A DNA stretch of 10,875 nt from CAZLGO01 sp964559295 (GTDB lineage: Archaea; Methanobacteriota; Methanobacteria; Methanobacteriales; Methanobacteriaceae), in assembly GCA_964559295.1 (NCBI GenBank), contig CAZLGO010000061.1, positions 1 through 10,875 of the forward strand, written 5' to 3'. Positions 1-6,688 of the stretch are shown here, in pieces. Under the pieces are notes generated by a model. The model made no database searches. It worked only from the letters and a program-made list of their open reading frames with translations, and had not been told where the DNA came from. A program made the translations under genes and the position numbers. The number at the start of each line of letters is the position of its first letter. Position 1 is the stretch's first letter.

Positions 1-2
1 TC

Positions 3-887
3 GTACCAACCTTAAAAGGAGCACATTTAGCTATACGAAATGACTTTGGAGGAAGACCATGCAATTATATGAGTTCAGGTATTCCGTTCTACAGTGGTGT
101 TTCTGGATCCTTTTCATACTACGGAACATCTGGTGGAGTTGTAATAAGAGATCCCGCAAATCCAACAGACTTTAACAAAGCTACCGTTGTGCCATTTGAC
201 CCGGCAAACGTAAAAGAAGAAGTTATAACGCCTTACGGAAGCGTAATAAGCCTTCCAACTTACTACAGCTACACCAAAAGACCCTACTATTCTTACGGCG
301 GTAAAAACTATGTCTGTGAAGTAGGACCCCTTGCAAGGCTTGCGGTTGCATACAAGGCAGGAGATGCGGTTGTAAAATCAACAGTTGATAGTATCGCATC
401 TGATTGGGGTGTTACTGCAGCTGACATACTATCTCCAACAACAAGAAACAGGCACATAACAAGACTCATAGAAACGGTCATAATGATCGACAGAATCCTG
501 AATGGTGGTTGGGCAGATGCAGTAGCTCAAGTTGACAGTTACATACCTCCAACAAGGAAGGCAGGATCTGGCATAGGTGTAATCGAAGCACCACGTGGAA
601 CACTAATACACAGAATAACCGTAGGAGGACTTCTAACAGCAACAGCGTATGATTGCATGGTTCCAACTACAGCAAACACAGGGGCTATAGAGGAAGCGGT
701 GGCAGATGATCTAGTGGAAATAAGACCAGAAACAGCAGCATTGTTAGGTCGTGCCCCGACTGATGACGAAAAACTACTTCTGGGAGACGCAAGCAGAAGT
801 GTTAGAGGATTTGACCCCTGTTGTTCATGTTCTTCCCACATGATAGAACTGAAATACCCAGATGGCGCCATAAGGCGACATCTCTAA
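3..887 (+). CDS. NiFe hydrogenase large subunit, C-terminal part (5' end outside window)
   Basis: This is the catalytic subunit of a NiFe hydrogenase, which splits or forms H2. The reading frame is open from base 3 to the TAA at 885-887 (294 codons), so the ATG at 69 is internal and the true start lies left of the window. Seen: VGPLARLAVAY, EAPRGTLIHR, a VPTTAN segment typical of large subunits, and near the end DPCCSCSSH, which fits the DPCxxCxxH motif whose two Cys bind the Ni-Fe site. Fifteen residues follow that His. In the family such a tail is removed by a dedicated peptidase, and a peptidase gene lies 21 bases downstream. The N-terminal RxCxxC motif is out of view. Next-door tatC and tatA favour a membrane-bound, exported enzyme (group 1, Vht/Vho-like) over a cytoplasmic F420 or Mvh type, but this subgroup call is inferred. 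A small subunit and cytochrome b would be expected upstream. Confidence 0.93.
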   Translation, partial: VPTLKGAHLAIRNDFGGRPCNYMSSGIPFYSGVSGSFSYYGTSGGVVIRDPANPTDFNKATVVPFDPANVKEEVITPYGSVISLPTYYSYTKRPYYSYGGKNYVCEVGPLARLAVAYKAGDAVVKSTVDSIASDWGVTAADILSPTTRNRHITRLIETVIMIDRILNGGWADAVAQVDSYIPPTRKAGSGIGVIEAPRGTLIHRITVGGLLTATAYDCMVPTTANTGAIEEAVADDLVEIRPETAALLGRAPTDDEKLLLGDASRSVRGFDPCCSCSSHMIELKYPDGAIRRHL

Positions 888-908
888 ATTTTTTTTCAGC
901 GGGATCAG

Positions 909-1415
909 ATGATCTGTGTTGTTGGTTTTGGAAATCTGTTACTTGGAGACGATGGCGTAGGGATTCGAATAATTCAAAAGCTTGAGGAGATGGATATTCC
1001 AGATCATGTGGATATAATAGACGGTGGAACATATGGATGGGTTCTCTTTAGTTTAATTGAAAAATATGAAAAGATCATCGTGATCGATGCTGTAAGATCC
1101 AATCATGATACAGAAAGCATCATACTCATGAAGGCATCCCATCTAGTAAAAGAAAAAAAGAAGTATTACTTCTCAGGACATGATGTTAATCTATTGGATA
1201 TCCTCTCGATGATAAAATCAGTCTATCAGGAAGAGATCTTAGATAATATATGTATTCTTGGCATCAGGATCCATAAAATAGAAGAATCATTGGAACTCTC
1301 AGACGATATAACAGAAAATTTGGAAAGTGCGATAGATATGATAATTAATATCCTAAATAACGGTGTAAATTATGGAAGAGCCATTGATTTCCCATATCGA
1401 AGAGCTAAGAAGTAG
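909..1415 (+). CDS. Hydrogenase maturation endopeptidase (HyaD/HybD/VhtD type, peptidase M52)
   Basis: This is predicted to be the nickel-dependent endopeptidase that cuts the C-terminal tail off the NiFe hydrogenase large subunit after Ni insertion. It acts in the cytoplasm before export. The 168-residue length is normal for the family. Seen: the N-terminal GFGNLLLGDDGVG loop (residues 6-18), whose Asp15 aligns with the HybD metal ligand Glu16; Asp60 in VIDAV; and His91 in SGHDVNLLD. These match the three Ni-sensing ligands of HybD. The gene follows the large subunit by 21 bases and its 3' end overlaps tatC by 44 bases, so the substrate is very probably the upstream protein. The ribosome site is weak (GGGATC before the ATG). 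The last residues (YGRAIDFPYRRAKK) are encoded within the tatC overlap and may be dispensable. Confidence 0.93.
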   Translation: MICVVGFGNLLLGDDGVGIRIIQKLEEMDIPDHVDIIDGGTYGWVLFSLIEKYEKIIVIDAVRSNHDTESIILMKASHLVKEKKKYYFSGHDVNLLDILSMIKSVYQEEILDNICILGIRIHKIEESLELSDDITENLESAIDMIINILNNGVNYGRAIDFPYRRAKK

Positions 1416-2106
1416 ATTGATAAGAATAATTATCGTAGTTCTTGCTGTATCTTGTGTAACATTCCCATTTGCTAATCAACTTCTTATTAGAATTCAGAAT
1501 GATTTACTGCCTGAAGGGATTCGTTTGATTGTAATAAGTCCCTTAGAGGCTATATGGGCGCAAATAGAGGTATCCTTGCTTGTTGCGTTTGTTGTCGCTC
1601 TACCATACATTATCTATGAAATCATGAAGTTCTTAAAACCAGCTCTTAAAGGCTCTGAGAATTCTTTTTTAATGAAAACTATACCTCCTGCATTGATACT
1701 TTTTGGAATTGGAGCTATCTTCACATACAAAACTGTACTTGTTATAACACTTAAGTTTCTTTTAGGTTATGCAACCTCTGCTGGGGTTATACCACTTTTA
1801 ACTCTGGGCGATTTTATATCCTTTGTACTTCTTATGATACTGACGTTTGGGCTCCTCTTTGAATTACCACTGGTCTGTTGCGCCCTTGCATCCCTTGATC
1901 TAATTGATTCTGATACCCTTACAGGTAACAGAAAAGGAGTTTACGTTGGTATTTTGGTAATTGCAGGAATTTTAACACCTGATCCAACGCCATTTACTCA
2001 GCTTATTGTCACATTACCTATGATCCTTTTGTTTGAGGTAAGTGTTCTTTTGACAAAATACATCCATAGGGATAAAATGGAGGTTAAAGATGTATCAATT
2101 GGTTAA
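1372..2106 (+). CDS. tatC: Sec-independent protein translocase TatC
   Basis: TatC is the multi-spanning receptor of the twin-arginine translocase, which exports folded cofactor-containing proteins. It has 244 residues with six hydrophobic segments near 18-36, 68-88, 103-125, 145-168, 188-204 and 208-228. Family marks are the N-terminal HIEELRSRLI (8-17), the first cytoplasmic loop FLKPALKGSE with Phe87 and Glu96 (equivalent to the signal-binding Phe94/Glu103 region of E. coli TatC), Glu164 in the fourth segment, and ILTPDPTPFTQ before the last one. The ATG at 1372 is preferred because it gives the expected short N-terminus and has GGTG six bases upstream, even though it lies inside the hydrogenase peptidase gene. 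That overlap suggests translational coupling. tatA follows after 12 bases. The obvious local cargo is the hydrogenase. Confidence 0.96.
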   Translation: MEEPLISHIEELRSRLIRIIIVVLAVSCVTFPFANQLLIRIQNDLLPEGIRLIVISPLEAIWAQIEVSLLVAFVVALPYIIYEIMKFLKPALKGSENSFLMKTIPPALILFGIGAIFTYKTVLVITLKFLLGYATSAGVIPLLTLGDFISFVLLMILTFGLLFELPLVCCALASLDLIDSDTLTGNRKGVYVGILVIAGILTPDPTPFTQLIVTLPMILLFEVSVLLTKYIHRDKMEVKDVSIG

Positions 2107-2114
2107 GGAGGTGA
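2107..2114 (+). promoter_or_regulatory. Near-perfect Shine-Dalgarno of tatA
   Basis: GGAGGTGA lies four bases before the tatA ATG and directly after the tatC stop. It is the strongest ribosome site in the window and fixes the tatA start. It suggests high TatA translation, in line with TatA being needed in excess over TatC. Confidence 0.85.
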
Positions 2115-2118
2115 AAAA

Positions 2119-2394
2119 ATGATTGGCGGACTTGGATTGCCAGAACTTCTGATAATTCTCTTTGTGGTACTACTGCTTTTCGGTTCAAAGAAACTTCCAG
2201 AACTTGCCAAGGGGATGGGTAAGGCTGTTGGTGAGTTCAAAAGAGCCCAACGCGAAACAGAGTTTAAAATAAAAGAAGAGGCAAAAGAGAAAAAAGAACT
2301 AAACGAAGAGAAGAAAACAGAAGAAAAAACTGAAGCTGCGGTCGAATCTAGGGAAGAAACAAAACAAACAAAAAAATCGGAAACCAAGGCATAA
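2119..2394 (+). CDS. tatA: Twin-arginine translocase pore subunit TatA
   Basis: TatA oligomerises around TatC to let folded proteins cross the membrane. The protein has 91 residues: a single N-terminal membrane helix (about 7-20, LPELLIILFVVLLL), the conserved FG hinge (21-22), and an amphipathic helix starting KKLPELAKGMGKAVGEFKRA (24-43). A Lys/Glu-rich cytoplasmic tail makes up the rest. No separate TatB is seen, which fits the minimal TatAC systems of many archaea. It forms one unit with tatC and sits in the hydrogenase cluster, so it probably serves the exported hydrogenase. A T-rich stretch follows the stop. Confidence 0.95.
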   Translation: MIGGLGLPELLIILFVVLLLFGSKKLPELAKGMGKAVGEFKRAQRETEFKIKEEAKEKKELNEEKKTEEKTEAAVESREETKQTKKSETKA

Positions 2395-2399
2395 ACACC

Positions 2400-2417
2400 T
2401 TTATTTTTTTAATTTTT
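2400..2417 (+). terminator. T-rich archaeal terminator candidate after tatA
   Basis: A run of seven T followed by a run of five T lies just after the tatA stop. Archaeal RNA polymerase terminates on T-rich stretches in the non-template strand, so part of the transcripts may end here. No GC-rich hairpin is seen. The carbonic anhydrase gene 25 bases further on may still be read through. Confidence 0.4.
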
Positions 2418-2442
2418 AAAATTAATTGAGAGGCAGATCAAG

Positions 2443-3102
2443 ATGAAATACGAATACATAAGCACAATTGCAATTATCCTTGCAATTATTGCGCTCTGTG
2501 TATCTCTATACGGGCTTCTGGACTCATCTAATATCTCCGCAAGTCCATTAACATCTTGGAATCCAGAGGCAAAATCCCCAAAAATAGATCCCACATCCTT
2601 CGTGGATCCCTTTGCCAGAGTGATAGGAGATGTAACTGTCGGAGGGAATGTTTATGTTGGACCGTTTGCATCGGTGCGTGGAGATGAGGGATCGCCCATA
2701 TACATTGGTGATGGTTGCAACATACAGGACGGGGTGATAATACATGGGCTTAAAGACCCCAGAGTCGTTGTTGGAGGTAAAAAATATTCTGTTTATGTTG
2801 CAAGAGAAGTATCAATGGCACACGGTTGTATAGTCCATGGACCAGTCTTTATAGATGATAAGAGTTTCATTGGATTTGGTGCAGTAATATTTAAGGCATC
2901 CGTAGGTAAAAACTGCGTCATACTTCACAATGCAGTGGTAACAAACAACGTGAAGATACCTGATGGTAGACTTGTGCCTGCAGGCTCGGTTATCGATGAT
3001 CAGACAAAAGCAGATGCATTGGGACCAGTTCCAGAAGATCTAAAAGAGCTACCTCATGAAGTCGTAGGTGTCAATAAGGAGTTGGCTGGAGGATACAAAT
3101 AA
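2443..3102 (+). CDS. Membrane-anchored gamma-class carbonic anhydrase (Cam/CamH-like)
   Basis: This is predicted to interconvert CO2 and bicarbonate outside the cell. The 219 residues start with a hydrophobic helix (about 7-25), read as a signal peptide or membrane anchor, then a left-handed beta-helix of hexapeptide repeats. Compared with Methanosarcina Cam, the zinc ligands are His101, His127 and His132. Arg79, Asp81, Glu82 and Gln95 match its active-site residues. The N-terminal TSWNPEAKSPKIDPT and C-terminal IPDGRLVPAGSVI also follow Cam. The segment between the first two His is ten residues shorter than in Cam, so the acidic loop with proton-shuttle Glu84 is gone, as in CamH. The enzyme therefore mixes Cam-like export with a CamH-like active site. 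It follows the hydrogenase/Tat genes on the same strand. A GAGAGG ribosome site precedes the ATG. Activity is inferred; a non-catalytic gamma-fold protein is the alternative. Confidence 0.88.
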   Translation: MKYEYISTIAIILAIIALCVSLYGLLDSSNISASPLTSWNPEAKSPKIDPTSFVDPFARVIGDVTVGGNVYVGPFASVRGDEGSPIYIGDGCNIQDGVIIHGLKDPRVVVGGKKYSVYVAREVSMAHGCIVHGPVFIDDKSFIGFGAVIFKASVGKNCVILHNAVVTNNVKIPDGRLVPAGSVIDDQTKADALGPVPEDLKELPHEVVGVNKELAGGYK

Positions 3103-3127
3103 CCTGGGTTGTTCATAATCCATTCCA

Positions 3128-3143
3128 TTTTTTCCTATTTTTT
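3128..3143 (+). terminator. T-rich terminator candidate between convergent genes
   Basis: Two runs of six T lie just downstream of the carbonic anhydrase stop and overlap the 3' end of the convergent DHH gene. This is the likely end of the rightward hydrogenase/Tat/anhydrase transcript. No strong hairpin was seen. Confidence 0.4.
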
Positions 3144-5315
3144 ATTGAGAGCAGCAACTTTTGATGCAAAGGATTCAAGCACTTTTTTAGACATTCCTTC
3201 AACAAACTTCAAAGAACCAGCGCATTCATGTCCACCACCGTCAATCCCTGCCTCTGGAATCTCATCTGCTAATTTTAACACAATATTATTCAAATTAAAT
3301 CCATAAATCTCGCCTACAGCATCTGTAGCTCTTATAACTCCAAAATCAGGTCCGTATGCAAGGGTTACAATAGGTTTATCTTCACCATTATTTTTTACCA
3401 CGTGATCATGCACAAATCCACAGGTCTTACCTGGAGCCGGGAAGGTGAATTTATGGGCATATTTTTCAACATTTAAAACATTGAATGTGATTCCGTTGGG
3501 GAGTTTTCGAGTCTTTAGGTTGGGAAGAGCCGCTTTAAGCTGCATCTCAACCCTCCTTTGGGATTCTTTATAAAGAGCATCCACCAGTTTCATATGTTTT
3601 TCCCTGTTTCCAAGACCCAGAATGGTGTCTATGATCCCCCTGCCGTTTAAAAATCTTAAATAAAATGCCTCAAAATCAATGCAAGTTGCGATTTTTTCAA
3701 GTTCTTCTTCGCTGAATCCTCTCTTCTCTGCAATTTCTATGTATCTTTGAGCCTCATGAGAATGCGCATGATCTCCAATAACCGCAATACCTGGTAAATG
3801 CATGAGCTTCTCCTTAACCTCTGGATTCACCATCTTAGCTATCTCAACAGCGAGTGCACCTGCTGTGATCTGGGAATCTCCGCCAACGAGGTATGGATTC
3901 ACATGTACATCTACGTAATCATCTACAGCTACTTTTCCATCATTCACCTCACCTGGATAGTGGTGATCCACCACAACAACCTCCATATCATAGATCTTGA
4001 CCTTCATTAGTGCTATAAGATCTTCTTCAGTTGAACCATTGTCCAAGAGAACAATCAAAGGGAGTTTCTGGCCATGCCTTTCCATATCCTCCAGTGCAAA
4101 TGACAAATCCTTTACAACATCCTCCAATTCATAAAAGGGAGCTTTACTTGGAGCTCTTCTAAAAAAATGCCATTGCGCATCACTATCAACATTTATTTCC
4201 TTTAGGAGTGGAATTACAGCCTTCTCGATAGCAATACCTGCACATATACCATCTGCATCTGCATGATGCCTTACCAAGATGGATCGACCATCAAAAACTG
4301 CTCTTCTTATAGCTTTTGCAGCATTCATCATCCGATCTTTTAATTTTTCCAGAACTTCACTTTCAATTAAAAGTTCTGTGATCTCTGGCTCAGCCCTTCT
4401 ATCAATAGCCTCGTCTATGAGTCTTCTTGCTTTTAGAGACTCCTTACCATGGAGTCTTTCAATTGATTGGGACTCTATCTGTATTTTTCCTCCATGGAGG
4501 GAAACCTCTCCTATTACCTCTACTATATTCCCTGTATTTATGTTTGGATAGACCCTAATACCCGGTTCATCAAACGCTGCTGCCCATGTTGTTGCAGTTT
4601 CGTCTGATATTGTAAATATAGTGGGACCAGAGGTCTGCTGAATCTGAATAACTTCCCCTACTATTCTTACAGCGTTTCCAATTAGTTTTTTGGTTATTTC
4701 GGCTATTTTGGTCCTTCTAATATCCTTTTTTAACTTGACTATCTCATAACTCCCCTGAATATTGGATAATGCAAGGTCTACCTCGCCTCTTGCTTTTTTA
4801 ATATCAATGATTTTGACAAAAAGTTCATCACCAATATTGTAGGGAGGCATTCTCATGCGCAAAAGACCAAAAACATGTTTGTTAAGACCTACAAAGATTC
4901 CGTAGTTCTCGATTCTTGTAACCTTCCCTTTGTAATTTTCTCCTATCTTAAGATCATTTATATCACATGCCGGATGCAGAACGAAGATTCTATTTTTGGT
5001 TTCACAATCCTTGCAAAAATCAGATGGGGGTTCAATTACCTTACCACACTTTTTGCATACATTTATTTCTCCCTTACCTTCACATTCCTCACAAGTTTCT
5101 CTTACCTCTATCTCTCCCTTGCCCTTGCATACACTACACGGAACTTCATGCTTTTCATCCAATTCAAAATGCTTCATGGCATTATTTGAAATACCTTTAA
5201 AATGATCTTTAATGTTCACTTTGCTTTGAATACCGGTTCCATGACAACTCTCGCAGACCTTGTAACTTATAACATTGTAGCCTGTGCCTTTGCATCCAGC
5301 GCATTTTTTTATCAT
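3135..5315 (-). CDS. Archaeal RecJ-like DHH phosphoesterase with DnaJ-type zinc finger, S1 and OB domains (COG1107 type)
   Basis: This is predicted to be a single-strand nucleic acid exonuclease or related phosphoesterase in DNA or RNA processing. Seen in order over 726 residues: four CxxCxGxG repeats of a DnaJ-like zinc finger (5-12, 21-28, 60-67, 75-82); a zinc ribbon (Cys87, 90, 101, 104); an S1 RNA-binding fold (about 125-185); an OB-fold of the tRNA-anticodon type (about 214-290); and the DHH core. The core has HADADG (351-356), Asp425 in LLDNGS, Asp450-His-His452, and Asp515 in IGDHA. A DHHA1-like C-terminus carries GGGH (693-696). All catalytic Asp/His residues are present, so it should be active with Mn or Mg. 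The ATG has GAGGTG seven bases upstream (5321-5326 on the + strand). It lies 16 bases after the lipoprotein gene and is probably cotranscribed with it. Whether DNA or RNA is the substrate cannot be told; S1 plus OB hints at RNA. Confidence 0.92.
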   Translation of the reverse strand: MIKKCAGCKGTGYNVISYKVCESCHGTGIQSKVNIKDHFKGISNNAMKHFELDEKHEVPCSVCKGKGEIEVRETCEECEGKGEINVCKKCGKVIEPPSDFCKDCETKNRIFVLHPACDINDLKIGENYKGKVTRIENYGIFVGLNKHVFGLLRMRMPPYNIGDELFVKIIDIKKARGEVDLALSNIQGSYEIVKLKKDIRRTKIAEITKKLIGNAVRIVGEVIQIQQTSGPTIFTISDETATTWAAAFDEPGIRVYPNINTGNIVEVIGEVSLHGGKIQIESQSIERLHGKESLKARRLIDEAIDRRAEPEITELLIESEVLEKLKDRMMNAAKAIRRAVFDGRSILVRHHADADGICAGIAIEKAVIPLLKEINVDSDAQWHFFRRAPSKAPFYELEDVVKDLSFALEDMERHGQKLPLIVLLDNGSTEEDLIALMKVKIYDMEVVVVDHHYPGEVNDGKVAVDDYVDVHVNPYLVGGDSQITAGALAVEIAKMVNPEVKEKLMHLPGIAVIGDHAHSHEAQRYIEIAEKRGFSEEELEKIATCIDFEAFYLRFLNGRGIIDTILGLGNREKHMKLVDALYKESQRRVEMQLKAALPNLKTRKLPNGITFNVLNVEKYAHKFTFPAPGKTCGFVHDHVVKNNGEDKPIVTLAYGPDFGVIRATDAVGEIYGFNLNNIVLKLADEIPEAGIDGGGHECAGSLKFVEGMSKKVLESFASKVAALNKK

Positions 5316-5331
5316 GAATGCACCTCTAAAA

Positions 5332-5838
5332 TCAAGCTTTTTTAAATTTCTTAGGATTTTGCTTTACTATTTCCTCTCTCTTTCTCTTGTATTCCATAGC
5401 CTTTTCCATTAATTCATTTGCTTCGTAAACATGAGAATTTGCAGTTGTGTCGTATCCTTCTTTAAAATGTTCAATAGCCAATTTAAGCTCTGAAGTGGCG
5501 TTTATTTTCGCATCTATCTCACCAAGAGTACATTCTAAATATTGGATAAAGATCTTATCCTCAGAATTTATTGCATATTCTAAAGCCTTTTTTGCAGAGG
5601 ATTTGGCTAAATTAAATTCATTTAAAGCTTTATCACAGCTTTCAAGTCCGCTTTCAAAATAATATCCGTTTGAATTTAATGCAGCCTTGTTGTAAAACTC
5701 ATTACCTTTTTTGAGATGTTCATTTATGGTAGGAGAAAGTTTATTTATATTATCTATCTCATATTGAATACAACCATAAAAGAAGACGATAAACATTATT
5801 ATAAAGATGGTAAAAATTTTACTTTTCATATTTTCCAC
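5332..5838 (-). CDS. Predicted lipoprotein, helical, unknown function
   Basis: I do not recognise this 168-residue protein. It has a basic N-terminus, a hydrophobic segment (about 9-21) and then FYGC with Cys23, an approximate lipobox, so it is probably lipid-anchored on the outer face. The remainder is almost wholly helical, Lys/Glu/Ala-rich and of TPR-like character (NKAALNSNG, SSAKKALEYA, ELKLAIEHFKEGY, ELMEKAMEYKRK), ending in a basic tail. A second Met at residue 4 (position 5829) could be the true start; neither has a good ribosome site. It lies 16 bases upstream of the DHH nuclease gene on the same strand. That link may be only transcriptional, since one product is cytoplasmic and the other external. 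Confidence 0.7.
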   Translation of the reverse strand: MENMKSKIFTIFIIMFIVFFYGCIQYEIDNINKLSPTINEHLKKGNEFYNKAALNSNGYYFESGLESCDKALNEFNLAKSSAKKALEYAINSEDKIFIQYLECTLGEIDAKINATSELKLAIEHFKEGYDTTANSHVYEANELMEKAMEYKRKREEIVKQNPKKFKKA

Positions 5839-5861
5839 TTTCTATGATCTATACAAGGTAG

Positions 5862-5869
5862 ATAATAAA
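5862..5869 (-). promoter_or_regulatory. Candidate TATA box for the lipoprotein-nuclease pair
   Basis: On the - strand TTTATTAT is centred about 28 bases before the first ATG of the lipoprotein gene. That would place the transcript start at or just before the start codon. This agrees with the lack of a clear ribosome site there. Confidence 0.35.
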
Positions 5870-6053
5870 TTTTAATAATCGGGTGGTGTCCTGATTAGAG
5901 AAAACAAGGTTGTAAGTTTGAAAGATATCAATTTTGTTATTTTTGGTAGAAAAGTTTCAGTAGGAATCCTATGCCACAAACATGTTTTTCAAACGTTCTA
6001 ATTACGAATTGGAGGTACATACAAAAATCATTTTCATCTGCAGCTTGCAATTT

Positions 6054-6060
6054 AAAAAAA
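6054..6060 (-). terminator. T7 terminator candidate of the DUF134 gene
   Basis: Seven T on the - strand lie eight bases after the DUF134 stop codon, a typical archaeal oligo-T stop signal. No hairpin is present. Confidence 0.35.
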
Positions 6061-6068
6061 CAGGTTCT

Positions 6069-6656
6069 TTAATCTGCTCCGTATAACGGAATGTCGCATT
6101 TAGGGCATTTTATGGTCCTACATGGTACTCCCCTGGTTTTTTCAGTTTCATATCCGCACTGTGGACATTTGCATGCTCTTGGAGGACCCGCACCTATACC
6201 TCTAACACCATATACTCCTCTGGAACCTGGCTGTTCTAATGGTCTTTGAATCTCTTCAGCTGTAATGGTGTATATCTCTTCAGAACCACAATCTGGACAT
6301 TCTTCATATTCCTTTGTGGGGCTATACCATTCAAATCCGCAAATTTTGCATTTATATCTTTTTTTATCTGTTATATAATCCTCTCCCTTAATTATTATTG
6401 TTTTAGACTCGACTAATGCTTCAGCAAGTTTTTTCCTCGCAGAATTTAGAATTCTATTGAAGGTGGGTTGTGAGATGCCCATGATCTCAGCAGCTTTATT
6501 TTGTCTAACATTATGGTAGTCTTTAAGCCTTATTGATTCGAACTCATCCAATGTAATTTCTATGGATCTCTCTTCAATATCATCACCCAAATCAGGTCTA
6601 AAGCATCTTATTGCTGGCTTACAGAATATTCTTCTAAATCTTTTTGGTCTTGGCAC
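6069..6656 (-). CDS. DUF134 family helix-turn-helix protein with two C-terminal zinc ribbons
   Basis: This is a predicted DNA-binding regulator. The first 90 residues match DUF134/UPF0251: MPRPKRFRRI at the start, ITLDEFESIRLKDY, then a sigma-like helix-turn-helix (about 50-72, RQNKAAEIMGISQPTFNRIL) and ARKKLAEALVESK. After it come a rubredoxin-like ribbon (Cys103, Cys106, Cys120, Cys123) and a Gly/Pro linker with GVYGVRGIGAGPP. A second ribbon (Cys164, Cys167, Cys184, Cys187, plus Cys162 and Cys179) ends the 195-residue protein. Shorter DUF134 proteins lack these ribbons, which may sense metal, redox state or iron-sulfur supply; that is inference. The start is GTG at 6656, chosen because it gives the conserved N-terminus. 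There is no ribosome site, but a TATA box lies 28 bases upstream, so the mRNA is probably leaderless. It stands alone on the - strand, divergent from connectase. Confidence 0.88.
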   Translation of the reverse strand: MPRPKRFRRIFCKPAIRCFRPDLGDDIEERSIEITLDEFESIRLKDYHNVRQNKAAEIMGISQPTFNRILNSARKKLAEALVESKTIIIKGEDYITDKKRYKCKICGFEWYSPTKEYEECPDCGSEEIYTITAEEIQRPLEQPGSRGVYGVRGIGAGPPRACKCPQCGYETEKTRGVPCRTIKCPKCDIPLYGAD

Positions 6657-6660
6657 GTTG

Positions 6661-6674
6661 TGAATATATATTCA
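6661..6674. promoter_or_regulatory. Perfect 14-base palindrome over the DUF134 start region (candidate operator)
   Basis: TGAATATATATTCA is its own reverse complement and sits four bases before the GTG start of the DUF134 gene, between it and the TATA box. A dimeric helix-turn-helix protein bound here would block transcription initiation, so self-repression by the DUF134 product is plausible. The AT-only core means chance cannot be excluded. Confidence 0.4.
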
Positions 6675-6679
6675 TAATG

Positions 6680-6688
6680 TTATATAAA
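6680..6688 (-). promoter_or_regulatory. TATA box of the DUF134 gene
   Basis: On the - strand this reads TTTATATAA, close to the archaeal consensus. Its centre is 28 bases from the GTG start codon, so the predicted transcript begins at or within a base or two of the start codon. This explains the missing ribosome site. Confidence 0.6.

Larger units (their letters stand above)
5839..6068. other. Intergenic stretch between lipoprotein and DUF134 genes
   Basis: This 230-base stretch contains the lipoprotein TATA candidate at its left end and an A-run at 6054-6060, which is T7 on the - strand and a likely terminator of the DUF134 gene. A + strand frame is open from 5879 to a TAA at 5999-6001 but has no ATG or GTG start and no ribosome site, so I do not call it a gene. 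Nothing else is recognised. Confidence 0.4.

Noticed and set aside
69..887. ATG at 69 as start of a complete small hydrogenase subunit-like gene
   Set aside because: The same frame is open to base 3 with typical large-subunit sequence before the ATG, and there is no ribosome site, so the gene is simply cut by the window edge.
2103..2387. 94-codon reverse-strand frame opposite tatA
   Set aside because: It mirrors the Lys/Glu-rich tatA tail as Ser/Phe-rich sequence, a typical shadow frame with no independent support.
5879..6001. Open frame of about 40 codons (SGGVLIRENKVV... to TAA) between the lipoprotein and DUF134 genes
   Set aside because: It has no ATG or GTG start, no ribosome site and no recognisable family. 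It could be a remnant, but nothing supports naming it.
6006..6040. GGAGGT at 6011-6016 as a ribosome site for a hidden small gene
   Set aside because: No ATG, GTG or suitable TTG follows at a usable distance on the + strand.
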